A stretch of 64,000 nt of DNA from contig JBFXHX010000004.1 of the NCBI GenBank assembly GCA_050176585.1, positions 99,576 to 163,575 of the forward strand, given 5' to 3'. The stretch comes from CAYYWP01 sp050176585 (GTDB lineage: Bacteria; Desulfobacterota; Binatia; HRBIN30; CADEER01). The notes under the pieces were generated by a model that ran no database searches, had not been told where the DNA came from, and was given only the letters and a program-made list of their open reading frames with translations. Each line of letters starts with the position of its first letter. Within the stretch, counting starts at the first letter, position 1. The position numbers and the translations under genes are program-made. Positions 8,843 to 17,060 of this stretch are shown piece by piece.

Positions 8843-9736
8843 ATGACAACGTCGCTGCCGATGAGCCTCGATACCCTTGGCGCGTACTGCTTTCTCGACG
8901 GTCTCAGCGGGCCGGAAACGGCCCGGCTCGCGCGGAAGCTGGAGAAGCTCGGCTACGGCGCCCTCTGGTACGTCGAAGAGCACGGTCGCGACACATTCGC
9001 GCATGCGTCGTTCCTGCTCGCGCATACGGAAAGGCTCGTGCTGGCCGCCGGCATCGCCAACGTGTTCAAGCGCGAACCGGCGGCGATGATCGGGGGCGCC
9101 AGGACGCTCGCCGAGCTCTACGACGGCCGCTACATCCTCGGATTGGGCGTCAGTGAGAAGACGTTCAACGCCGAGAACCTCGGCATTCGCTACGAGCGAC
9201 CGGTCAGCCACATGCGGGAGTACCTGGCGAAGATGCGGTCGCTGCCGTACATCGCGCCGCGCCCGACCGAAGATCCGCCGATCGTCCTCGGCGCGGTCTT
9301 GCCGAAGATGATCGAGCTCGCGGCGGCCGAGACGCACGGCACTCACACGTACTTCGTTCCGCCGGAGCATACCGCGCGGACGCGCGCGGCCATCGGCCCC
9401 GACAAGTGGATCTGTGCCGAGCAGGCGGTGCTGCTCGAGTCAGACGCGGCGAAAGCGCGCGCCGCCGCGCGCGAGTATATGGCCTTCTATCTCACCATGC
9501 CGTCGCTCAGAAAAATGCTGCACAACTGCGGCTTCAGCGATGCGGAGATGGCCAATGGCGGTAGCGATCGCCTGGTCGACGCGCTCGTCGTCTGGGGCGA
9601 CGAGGACAAGCTGCGCGAACGCATTTGCGCGCTGTACGAAGCCGGCGCCACCCACGTGTGCATCCTGCCGTTGCATTGCGACGGTGGGCTCAACCCCGAC
9701 GAACGCACCTTCGAAGCACTGGCGCCAGGTCGTTGA
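8843..9736 (+). CDS. LLM-class (luciferase-like) flavin oxidoreductase
   Basis: 297-residue luciferase-like TIM-barrel oxidoreductase, FMN- or F420-dependent. Family features include GYGALWYVEEHGRDTF, LVLAAGIANVFKREPAAMIG and YDGRYILGLGVSE, typical of the short subfamily seen in high-GC bacteria. ATG at 8843 follows a GATGAGGAGAC site. The frame is open further upstream, but that part overlaps the Rieske gene in another frame and has no resemblance. It probably acts with the Rieske oxygenase in a catabolic step. Cofactor not decided from sequence. Confidence 0.88.
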   Translation: MTTSLPMSLDTLGAYCFLDGLSGPETARLARKLEKLGYGALWYVEEHGRDTFAHASFLLAHTERLVLAAGIANVFKREPAAMIGGARTLAELYDGRYILGLGVSEKTFNAENLGIRYERPVSHMREYLAKMRSLPYIAPRPTEDPPIVLGAVLPKMIELAAAETHGTHTYFVPPEHTARTRAAIGPDKWICAEQAVLLESDAAKARAAAREYMAFYLTMPSLRKMLHNCGFSDAEMANGGSDRLVDALVVWGDEDKLRERICALYEAGATHVCILPLHCDGGLNPDERTFEALAPGR

Positions 9737-9773
9737 CGCCCAAGCACGCCATCTCCGCTCCCGGCGGGAGAAG

Positions 9774-11081
9774 TCAGCTCAGCGTATCGATCAAGGCGGT
9801 CGCGGAGATGCGATCGAGCTCGCTGACCGCGTCGCGAAAGTGGGTGTAGTCGGGCCGCCCAGCTTCGCGCCATAGCGCCGCGGCCCATGCGTCGAGTGAC
9901 GCCCAATCGCTCGCCAGCTCCGCCCCGCCGTCGAGCAGCGTATCCGACAGCATCGCACCGCCCGCGAGCTGCAGCTCGATGCGGCAGGAGAGCGGCGGGA
10001 GCGCGGCATCATCGCGCACGTCGGTCGCGGCGATCAGCCGGTTGCGGTCCGCGCGCCCGAGGTCGAACAAATCGCCGAACGCGAAGCCGCGGTTCACCAG
10101 GACCGAGGCACAGCAGAACGCGGCGCTCATCAGCACGTCCGAGAACGACCGGAACGGCCCCTTGTTCAGCGTGCCCGGGTAGCGCATCTCGGCCGGGTTC
10201 ATGGCGATGGTGACGCGCTCGATGCGCGCGGGGTCGGCGGCCGCTTTCGACGCCAGGCGCTCGCTCAGTTGCACGATCGGCTGGCAGATGCCGCTCACGG
10301 GGTAGCGTTTGATCACCGTCTCGAGGATTGCGCGGTCGGCATCGAAATCGGCCGCCACGTCCTCGAAGCGCGGCGTGCAGTCCGCCAGCGCCCGATAGAA
10401 GCCGGCCTGGCCGTCCAATGCGTGCGCGGCGCCGCGGACGCCATGGCGCGTGAGGTCCACGGCGAGCAGGCCGTTGCTCGCCGCTGCCGCCGCGTGCAGC
10501 TGCCATTCGTCGCTGCCGTCGACCCAGCACTGGGTCAGCCCGCCGGTCAGCGATGCGGCGATGGCGATCGCGTTCGCAAGCCCGCGCGCATCCAGCCCCG
10601 CCATCCGCCCGACGGCGGCCGCCGCGCCGAACGGCGTGTACAGTCCGGTGGCGCGCAGTCCTTTGGGATTGGTGCGGGGCGAGAACGCGCGCGACATGCC
10701 CGTGCACGCGGCGTAGCCGACGGCGAATGCGTCGAGCAGCGCCTCGCCCGAAGCGTCCACCCGCTCGGCGGCCGCCAGCGCCGCCGGCATCACCACGGTA
10801 GCGCTGTGCAGCTTGCCGATCGGATCGAAGTCGTCCTGCGTCCGCGCGTGCATTGCCGCGGCGTTGTAGAACGCCGCGTCGCGCGCCGCCGCCGTCCGGC
10901 GGCCGTTGAAGAGGAAGTGACCGGACGAGCTCGGCACGGGCTCAGGCAACCGCACGTAGGGGACGCCGGCCACCGCGACCGAGAAGTTGGCGAGCACGCA
11001 GCACTTGAGCTTCTCTCGCGCGGCGCCGTCGAGCGCGGCCCACGACACGTTTGCGAGTGTCTCACCTATCGGTTGAATCAT
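9774..11081 (-). CDS. MmgE/PrpD family protein
   Basis: 435-residue member of the MmgE/PrpD family, which includes 2-methylcitrate dehydratase and cis-aconitate decarboxylase. Recognised from AAMHARTQDDFDPIGKLHSA with the conserved Asp/His region, then SLTGGLTQCWVDGSDEWQLH (about 180-200) and IERVTIAMNPAEMRYPG in the C-terminal domain. ATG at 11081, with GGAG two to three bases upstream. It is the third gene after the mutase large and small subunits on the same strand (32-base gap), so it probably acts on the mutase product or substrate as a CoA-free or CoA-linked acid. Its reaction is not predictable from sequence. Confidence 0.9.
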   Translation of the reverse strand: MIQPIGETLANVSWAALDGAAREKLKCCVLANFSVAVAGVPYVRLPEPVPSSSGHFLFNGRRTAAARDAAFYNAAAMHARTQDDFDPIGKLHSATVVMPAALAAAERVDASGEALLDAFAVGYAACTGMSRAFSPRTNPKGLRATGLYTPFGAAAAVGRMAGLDARGLANAIAIAASLTGGLTQCWVDGSDEWQLHAAAAASNGLLAVDLTRHGVRGAAHALDGQAGFYRALADCTPRFEDVAADFDADRAILETVIKRYPVSGICQPIVQLSERLASKAAADPARIERVTIAMNPAEMRYPGTLNKGPFRSFSDVLMSAAFCCASVLVNRGFAFGDLFDLGRADRNRLIAATDVRDDAALPPLSCRIELQLAGGAMLSDTLLDGGAELASDWASLDAWAAALWREAGRPDYTHFRDAVSELDRISATALIDTLS

Positions 11082-11113
11082 ATCTCCGCGCCTTTCGCGC
11101 CTGGGCGTTGAGC

Positions 11114-11527
11114 TCAGCCATCAGGCGGCACGCGCTCGCGAATGAACCCGATGATCTCCGCGAGCGACGCCCCCGGCCCGAACTGGCCCTCGATGCCGAG
11201 CGCGCGCAGCTCCTCGGCTTCGCCGGGCTGCGCGATGCCGCCGAGCACGACCAGCAGGTCCTCCACGCCGGCGGCGCGCAGGGCCTGCATGACCCGGCGC
11301 GACAGCGGCACGACCGCACCCGACAGGATCGACAAGCCGAGCACGTCCGCATCCTCCTCGATCACGATGCGCGCGATCTCCTCGGGCGTGCGGCGGAGCC
11401 CCGCGTAGATCACCTCCATCCCGGCGTCGCGCAGCGCCTGCGCGATCACCTTGACGCCGCGGTCGTGCCCGTCGAGCCCGACCTTGGTGACGACCACGCG
11501 GATGCGGCGAGTGCCCGCCCCCCTCAA
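11114..11527 (-). CDS. Acyl-CoA mutase small subunit, cobalamin-binding
   Basis: 137-residue B12-binding domain, the separate small subunit of a two-chain methylmalonyl-CoA-mutase-type enzyme. The cobalt-ligand motif D-x-H-x2-G is present as GLDGHDRG (D19, H21, G24), followed by LSILSGAV and VVLGG, the other nucleotide-tail contacts of this fold. The apparent start is a TTG at 11527, one base after the large-subunit stop, pointing to translational coupling. No ATG lies close by. Partner is the large subunit at 11529-13214. Confidence 0.92.
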   Translation of the reverse strand: MRGAGTRRIRVVVTKVGLDGHDRGVKVIAQALRDAGMEVIYAGLRRTPEEIARIVIEEDADVLGLSILSGAVVPLSRRVMQALRAAGVEDLLVVLGGIAQPGEAEELRALGIEGQFGPGASLAEIIGFIRERVPPDG

Positions 11528-11528
11528 C

Positions 11529-13214
11529 TCAGAACCTCACTGTCTCCGGAACGTACTCGCCGTACACTCGCCGCCAGACATCGCAGATCTCACCGACCGT
11601 CGCATAGGTCTGCACGCATTCCAGCACCGCATCCATGACGTTCTCGTCGGTCGCGCACACGTTCTGCAAGCGGCCGAGGGCGCGCGCAACCGCCGCGCCG
11701 TCGCGCCGCGCGCGCAGCGCCTGCAGTTTCGCGATCTGGCGCTCCGCCGCTCCGGGATCGAGCTTGAACACCGGAATCGGCCGCTCGCCCTCGCACTGAA
11801 AGCGGTTCACGCCGACGATCACCTGGTCGCCGCGCTCGACCGCGCACTGCTCGCGGTAGGCGCCGCGCGCGAGCGCGCCGGCGACAAAGCCGTTCTTCGC
11901 CGCTTCTATCGCACCGCCCATGCGGTCGATGGTGGCGATGATCTCGGCGATCTGGCGCTCGAACTCGAGGGTGAGGCTCTCGACGTAGTACGACCCGCCG
12001 AGCGGATCGACGGTATACGGAACCCCGGTTTCGTACGCGATGATCTGGTTGGTCCGGATCGAGGTGCGCGCCGCTTCCTCGGTGGGGATACCGAGCACCT
12101 CGTCGAAGGAGGCGGTGCGCGTCTGCTCGCAACCGCCGAGGATCTGCGCGAGCGCCTGGAGGGTAATGCGCGCGACGTTGTTGAGCGGCTGCTGCGCGGT
12201 GAGGGGGCGCCCGGAGGTAGCGGCGTGCAGGCGGAAGTGCTGGGCGCGCTCGGTGGTGCCGCCGAAGCGCTCGCGTACCAGGCGCGTCCACGCCTTGCGC
12301 ACCGCGCGGTACTTCGCAATCTCCTCGAAGAAGTCCATCTCCGTGCAGAAGTGCAGCTCGACGGTGTGGCCGAAGTCGTCGATGCGCATGCCCTTGCGGA
12401 GGCACGACTCGATGTACGCGATGCCGTTGCAGATCGTGAACGCCGCTTCCTCGATGCAGCTCGCGCCGGCCTGTTTCATGTGCGAGCCGGAGATCGAGAT
12501 CGGCAGCCACTCGGGTGCGCGGGTGGAGCAGTACTGCACGGCGTCGGTGGCCAGGCGCACGGCGGCTTCGATCGGCAGAAATTGCGTGCCGCGCGCGACG
12601 TACTCCTTGATGGGATCGTTCTGGATCTGGACGATGCAGTCGCCGGTCCCGGTGCCGCGCTTGGCGTACAAGGCCAGCAGCCAGGCGAACGCGATTGGCC
12701 CAATGCAGTTCGCGGTGGTGAAGATGTGGCCGATCTTCTCGAGCGGAATGCCGTCGAACAGGCGCTCGACGTCGTCCAGCGAGGTGAGCGCGACGCCGAT
12801 CTGGCCGACCTCGTCGCGCGCCATCGGGTGATCGGAATCGAAGCCGATCTGCGTCGGCAGATCGAGCGCGATCGATACGCCGCCCGTGCTGCCCTGCTCG
12901 ATGAGGTAGCGGTAGCGCCGGTTCGCCTCCTCCGGCGAGCCGAACCCGGCGTACATCTCGATCGCCCAGAGCCGGCTGCGGTAGCCGCCGGGGTTGAAGC
13001 CGCGCGTGTACGGCGCCTCGCCCGGCAGGCCGACGTCGCCCTGGTAGCTCCAGCCGGCCGCCTCGAGGTCCGCCGGCGTGTATACCGGCTGGATCGGGAT
13101 GCCGCTCGATGAGGTGAACGACGCTTTCCAACCGGAGGCGAGGGCGTCGTGGTTACGCTCGAGCCAGGCCTGTTGCGCGACCGCGATCGCATCGTTGCGC
13201 AGACGCTCGTTCAT
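11529..13214 (-). CDS. Methylmalonyl-CoA-mutase-like large subunit with divergent active site
   Basis: 561-residue catalytic subunit of a B12-dependent acyl-CoA mutase. Length matches the two-subunit type (2-hydroxyisobutyryl-CoA or archaeal methylmalonyl-CoA mutase). Fold signatures: LDLPTQIGFDSDHP (118-130), QNDPIKEY (198-205), PLGGSYYVE (404-412). Against the standard mutase pattern from memory, TMY is GGY (76-78), the Arg-Gln before YAGF is E86-M87, and the Tyr before the catalytic His is S244 (SISGSHM, H245 kept). R208 is kept. The Ala-to-Asp change typical of 2-hydroxyisobutyryl-CoA mutase is absent (A116 in SIALDLP). Substrate is therefore unknown. ATG at 13214 has GGGAG upstream; the frame stays open far further upstream without resemblance. 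Confidence 0.9.
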   Translation of the reverse strand: MNERLRNDAIAVAQQAWLERNHDALASGWKASFTSSSGIPIQPVYTPADLEAAGWSYQGDVGLPGEAPYTRGFNPGGYRSRLWAIEMYAGFGSPEEANRRYRYLIEQGSTGGVSIALDLPTQIGFDSDHPMARDEVGQIGVALTSLDDVERLFDGIPLEKIGHIFTTANCIGPIAFAWLLALYAKRGTGTGDCIVQIQNDPIKEYVARGTQFLPIEAAVRLATDAVQYCSTRAPEWLPISISGSHMKQAGASCIEEAAFTICNGIAYIESCLRKGMRIDDFGHTVELHFCTEMDFFEEIAKYRAVRKAWTRLVRERFGGTTERAQHFRLHAATSGRPLTAQQPLNNVARITLQALAQILGGCEQTRTASFDEVLGIPTEEAARTSIRTNQIIAYETGVPYTVDPLGGSYYVESLTLEFERQIAEIIATIDRMGGAIEAAKNGFVAGALARGAYREQCAVERGDQVIVGVNRFQCEGERPIPVFKLDPGAAERQIAKLQALRARRDGAAVARALGRLQNVCATDENVMDAVLECVQTYATVGEICDVWRRVYGEYVPETVRF

Positions 13215-13556
13215 GCCGACTGCTCCCTTCGCCGCCGCGTTCGTACAGCGTTCATCCGATCGGTCCTGCGTTTCCGCTCCGGTCCGCCACCGAGGCCCCA
13301 AGATCCGGCATCGGGGCCTGGCTCGCATCCATATCACCACCCAGCCTGCTGTGCAGGTGCTCGAGCGCCGATCGCGAGCGCGCCGCGGCAGCGGGCGCGG
13401 GTGTGGCGCCGCGCCGTGCAAGGCTTGCCTGCGGCCGGCTGAACGCTCTGTAAGGTTTCGCCGCGGGACGCGTTGTCGGAGCCGCTTGCACGGCGGCGGA
13501 GGGGCACGTGATTTGCTTCGATTCGTCCGCACATCACCACCGCGGAGGTTCGACGG
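13215..13556. other. Divergent intergenic region between mutase operon and conserved unknown gene
   Basis: About 340 bases of very GC-rich DNA between divergent genes. It must hold both promoters. I found no clear operator, riboswitch or small gene. A B12 riboswitch would be conceivable ahead of the mutase, but I could not recognise a B12-box. Confidence 0.5.
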
Positions 13557-14183
13557 ATGACCCAACCCGAACACGGCGAACGCCGCGCGGGCGAACGCAG
13601 TGCCGGCGGCCGCGAAACGCGAGACGGTTCGGACATCGTGAAGGGCTGGCCCGAGGAGTCGCGCGAGGCGGCGCAGCTGGTGATCGACCGCCACGGCGAG
13701 CCGCACGAGGCGACCGACTCGCTGCTCATTTGGCACGACGTCCGGCCCTGGAAACGGATCATCGCTTCCCGCATGTTCTACCGCCACGACTTCCCCGCCC
13801 CGCACACGGATTCGGTCGAGTCCGTGCTGAGGTACAAGGTACCGCCCGCGCTCTTCTCGCCGCTGGCCGAGTTCGACGGCAGCGTCGTCGTCGAACGCAC
13901 GGCGGGCGAGGTGTCGGCGCGCTGTCACGACGAAGAGGCGAACAACCTGGCGCTGAACCTGATGCACGACATCGTCACCGGCGCGAAAACGGTGGCACAG
14001 GCGCGCGCGTACTACGCGGAGGAGTTCCTCAACTACCGCCGCAAGAAACCGACCCCCTACATGGAGGGGTTGCGGTTCGAGCTTCCCGCCGGCGACACGG
14101 CCGACCCGGACGAGCGCGTGCTGTCGGACGAGGATCTCGCGCGCGCCGCCGACGAGGGCAAGCGCGCGCGCACGGAGCATTGA
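13557..14183 (+). CDS. Conserved protein of unknown function
   Basis: 208-residue soluble protein; I do not recognise a named family. The first 25 residues are a charged, low-complexity leader, then a conserved-looking core with KGWPEESREAAQLVIDRHGE, LIWHDVRPWKRIIASR, HDFPAPHTDSVESV and CHDEEANNLALNLMHDI (about 115-135). Several His/Asp pairs (WHDV, RHDF, CHDEE) could bind metal, but this is a guess. ATG at 13557 has GGAGG at 13542-13546. It lies 32 bases before an LLM flavoprotein of the kind often called F420-dependent, and they probably form one operon. Confidence 0.8.
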   Translation: MTQPEHGERRAGERSAGGRETRDGSDIVKGWPEESREAAQLVIDRHGEPHEATDSLLIWHDVRPWKRIIASRMFYRHDFPAPHTDSVESVLRYKVPPALFSPLAEFDGSVVVERTAGEVSARCHDEEANNLALNLMHDIVTGAKTVAQARAYYAEEFLNYRRKKPTPYMEGLRFELPAGDTADPDERVLSDEDLARAADEGKRARTEH

Positions 14184-14215
14184 GCACCGCGCCGCGCGCC
14201 ATGGGGAGGTCCCCG

Positions 14216-15184
14216 ATGGCAAAATTCGGCTACAAGCTGATGAGCGAAGAGCACGGTCCGCTCGCGCTGCTGCGCAATGCACAGCGCGCCGAGCAGGCCG
14301 GGTTCGACTTCGTCGCAATTTCCGACCACTACCATCCGTGGCTGGAGGCGCAGGGGCACTCGCCCTATGCCTGGACGGTGCTCGGCGCCGTCGCCGCGCA
14401 GACGTCGCGGGTAGGGATCGCGACGGCGGTGACCTGCCCCACCCAGCGCTATCATCCCGCGATCATCGCCCAGGCGGCGGCGACCGTGGCGGTGATGAGC
14501 GGCGGCCGGTTCACGCTCGGCCTCGGCGCGGGCGAGCAGCTGAACGAGCACGTGGCCCGGGGCGCGTGGCCGGCACCGGCGGTGCGGCAGGAGATGTTGT
14601 CCGAGGCGATCGACGCCATCTGCCTGCTCTGGAAGGGCGGCATGCGCTCGTATCGCGGCCGACACGTCCTTGTGGACCGCGCTTGTGTGTTCGATCTGCC
14701 GGAGTCGCCGCCGCCGATCGCAGTCGCCGCGGGCGGGCGCGCCGGCGCGAAGCTGGCGGCGCGCAAAGGCGCCGGTCTGATCGCGACCGAGCCCAAAGCG
14801 GAGCTGATCGAGGCATGGCGCCAGGCCCGCGGCGACGACGGAGCGCCGAAATACGGCGAGGTGTCGCTCTGCTGGGCAGCGGAAGAGGAAGCGGCGATCG
14901 ACACCGCGCACGAGCTCTTCCGCTGGTCGCTTACCGGTTGGAAGGTGATGGCCGAGCTGCCCAATCCCGCCAACTTCGCAGCCGCCAGCCGCCACATCCG
15001 CCGCGAGGACGTCGCGAAGAACATCGCCTGCGGACCCGATCCCGAGCGGCACCTGCAATCGATCCGCCGCTTTGTGGACGCCGGCTTCGATCACGTGATC
15101 CTGGTCGGCATCGGCCCCGATCAGGAGGGGTTCATCCGGTTCTGGGAGAAGGAGCTGGCGCCGCGGTTGCGCTCCCCCTCCTAA
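14216..15184 (+). CDS. LLM-class flavin oxidoreductase, F420-dependent type (TIGR03557-like)
   Basis: 322-residue luciferase-like TIM-barrel enzyme. The start MAKFGYKLMSEEHGP, the motif VAISDHYHPWLEAQGHSPYA, and GGRFTLGLGAGEQLNEHV match the subfamily (TIGR03557, recalled) assigned to F420-dependent oxidoreductases. ATG at 14216 with GGGGAGG at 14203-14209; a second in-frame ATG at 14201 would place the ribosome site inside the gene. Probably co-transcribed with the unknown gene upstream. If the host makes F420, this is a hydride-transfer enzyme; otherwise it uses FMN. Confidence 0.87.
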   Translation: MAKFGYKLMSEEHGPLALLRNAQRAEQAGFDFVAISDHYHPWLEAQGHSPYAWTVLGAVAAQTSRVGIATAVTCPTQRYHPAIIAQAAATVAVMSGGRFTLGLGAGEQLNEHVARGAWPAPAVRQEMLSEAIDAICLLWKGGMRSYRGRHVLVDRACVFDLPESPPPIAVAAGGRAGAKLAARKGAGLIATEPKAELIEAWRQARGDDGAPKYGEVSLCWAAEEEAAIDTAHELFRWSLTGWKVMAELPNPANFAAASRHIRREDVAKNIACGPDPERHLQSIRRFVDAGFDHVILVGIGPDQEGFIRFWEKELAPRLRSPS

Positions 15185-15357
15185 GCTAGTGTAGCCGCGG
15201 CACCGGGGGCCCCTCGGCATCACGGCAGCGATGCCCGGGCGGGGGAAACGGCACCCATCTCCGCTTCGCCGGGCGGCGCTCCGCGCCGCGTCCGGTCACC
15301 AGGTCGCGCGGCTACACGGCGTGTGCGTGGCGCGGAGACCCGCGGCGTGGCGATCAC

Positions 15358-16226
15358 ACGGACGGCTCTCGTGTCTACATCGCACAGCTCAACGTGAATC
15401 GCGCAGCGGTTTTAGACACGACCACAAACGCAGTGATTGGCTTTGTACCCGTCGGGACACATCCGAACGACGGTATCGCAGTGACTCCCGACGGCGCGTT
15501 CGTGTACGTCGCGAACAACGACTCGCACGACGTGTCGGTGATCAGCACCGCGACCAACACGGCCGTCTCCACGATAGGCGTATCCGTCATCGACACCGCC
15601 ATGCGCACGCTCATCGGAACGATCCGCTTCCCACCGGGGGAACCGGGATTGCGATAGGGCTGATCCCGACCGGCTGCGGTGTACCGTCGGTCAGCGGCCG
15701 CATCCGCTACTACGACGGCACCGACCGCGCCGTGGAGGGCGCCACTGTACACGCGCTTGGATCCGCACCCGACAGCGTAGTAGCCAATGCGGGGGGCGCC
15801 TTCTCCATAATGGGCCTGGAACGCGGCGACTGGACCATCGAGCCGCGGCAGACCGGCGCGGGGCGAAGCGATATCCGCGCTCGACGCCCCGTACGTGCTG
15901 CAAGCGGTCGCGGGCTCGCGCGAGTTCAGCCCGGTGCAGAGGCTCGCTTGCGATGTCACCGGCAACGGCGCGATCAGCGCCTTCGACGCGGTCCGCATCC
16001 TGCAGCTTATCAGCGCACCGCACTTGCGCTTCGAGGCCGCGGAGGCATGCGACTCCGACTGGGGTTCGTCGCCACGCCGCGCGCAGCCGAGCATCAGACG
16101 ATCGTGCCTCCCCGGCACCTGCAGCGCGGCGCAATTCAGTACACCCCGCTGGCGAGCGCGGCACCGGTACAGGATTTCAGCGCATTCGTCTTCGGCGATT
16201 GCACCGGCAACTGGCTCCCCGAGTGA
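15358..16226 (+). pseudogene. Frameshifted secreted protein: YVTN beta-propeller, CarboxypepD_reg-like and dockerin-like modules
   Basis: Remnant readable only by changing frame. Frame A from about 15358 gives YVTN repeats (AVLDTTTNAVIGFVPVGTH, VTPDGAFVYVANN) and ends at 15657. A second frame from about 15630 gives a carboxypeptidase-regulatory-like module (VSGRIRYYDGTDRAVEGATV). Near 15860 the sense shifts again to give two dockerin-like repeats (ISALDAPYVLQAV, DVTGNGAISAFDAVRILQ). Near 16067 it returns to end at 16226 with FSAFVFGDCTGNWLPE. Each step fits a single-base indel. Either a decayed gene or error-rich sequence; the start and signal peptide are not recognisable. Confidence 0.7.
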
Positions 16227-17060
16227 CCACCGCTCCTGTGTAGCCGCACCACCTGCATGGATGGCCCGTGTCGCCACAGTGCGCGGCTCGCGGTGGACGG
16301 CGCCGATGTGCAAAAGGCGAACACCGGCGCGAGCAGGGCCGACCTCAATACTCCGAGCAGGCTCCGAGCGGCGGCGTGAATCGCTACGGCCGTCAGCGCC
16401 AAGGCAATGATGGCATGACTCGCGAAAATGGCTGTTGCGCAGGGCCGGTGTCGGACGGCTCCATCAATGCACTCGATCGGGTAAAATTCGGCGGCGTCGA
16501 GCAGCGGCTTGTCGTCGAGATTGCAGTCGCCGTGCTGCACGAGCTGAAGGCTTGCTGAATGGTCCGACGCGAGTCGAACGACGTGCCCACCGGACTCAAC
16601 GCGTGAGTGAAGTGGCGAACAGGCACAGAGCTGCGGATGGCAAACGGTCAACCCGGCAAGCAGTTGGTTTCGCGTGGAACGGGCTGGTCATCAAGGTTGG
16701 GTACGACGCAGCTGCGGGTCCGTGTAGCCGCTGGTGTCGCAGGAGATCAATCGATTGCTATTCGAGCCCCTTGTCGGCACCTGGGTGCGCACACGCAGCG
16801 CCTCTCATCTGCGAGCCCGCGATCTCCGCGCCGCTGCGGCGATCTTCGCGCGCAGTTCAGAGTTGACGGGTTCCGGCGGCGCGGGTTAGGAAGCCCGGCC
16901 AATGCGATTGGATTCTGCACTCCGCACCGCCGGGCCGCTGCGCGCCGATATCGCGCCACCGGCTGCGTAGACACTGCGCTGGGGCTGCGACCTTCAACTG
17001 AGTAACGGTACCGCCGCCACCTCGCGCCAGACGCAACGCCGACGAAAAGGGGGACTCGCC
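16227..17060. other. Non-coding stretch, possible gene debris
   Basis: About 830 bases with lower coding quality than the neighbours: short frames on both strands, stops scattered, no ribosome-binding sites. A plus-strand fragment near 16450-16480 reads SDGSINALDRVKF, which has a dockerin-like look and may be debris of the preceding broken gene, but this is weak. It must also contain the promoter of the acetone-carboxylase-like operon. Confidence 0.45.

Noticed and set aside
11114..13214. Naming the mutase as methylmalonyl-CoA or 2-hydroxyisobutyryl-CoA mutase
   Set aside because: The pocket residues match neither pattern; only the family can be supported.
13215..14318. In-frame upstream extension of the mutase large subunit
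   Set aside because: The extension overlaps the divergent unknown gene, has no mutase similarity, and a good ATG with GGGAG exists at 13214.
16435..16560. Dockerin-like fragment SDGSINALDRVKF
   Set aside because: Too short, and no second repeat follows in any frame; could be chance.
15189..16730. Three copies of 'gtgtagccgc' near 15189, 16240 and 16721
   Set aside because: Ten-base matches without further similarity or regular spacing are not convincing as a repeat family.
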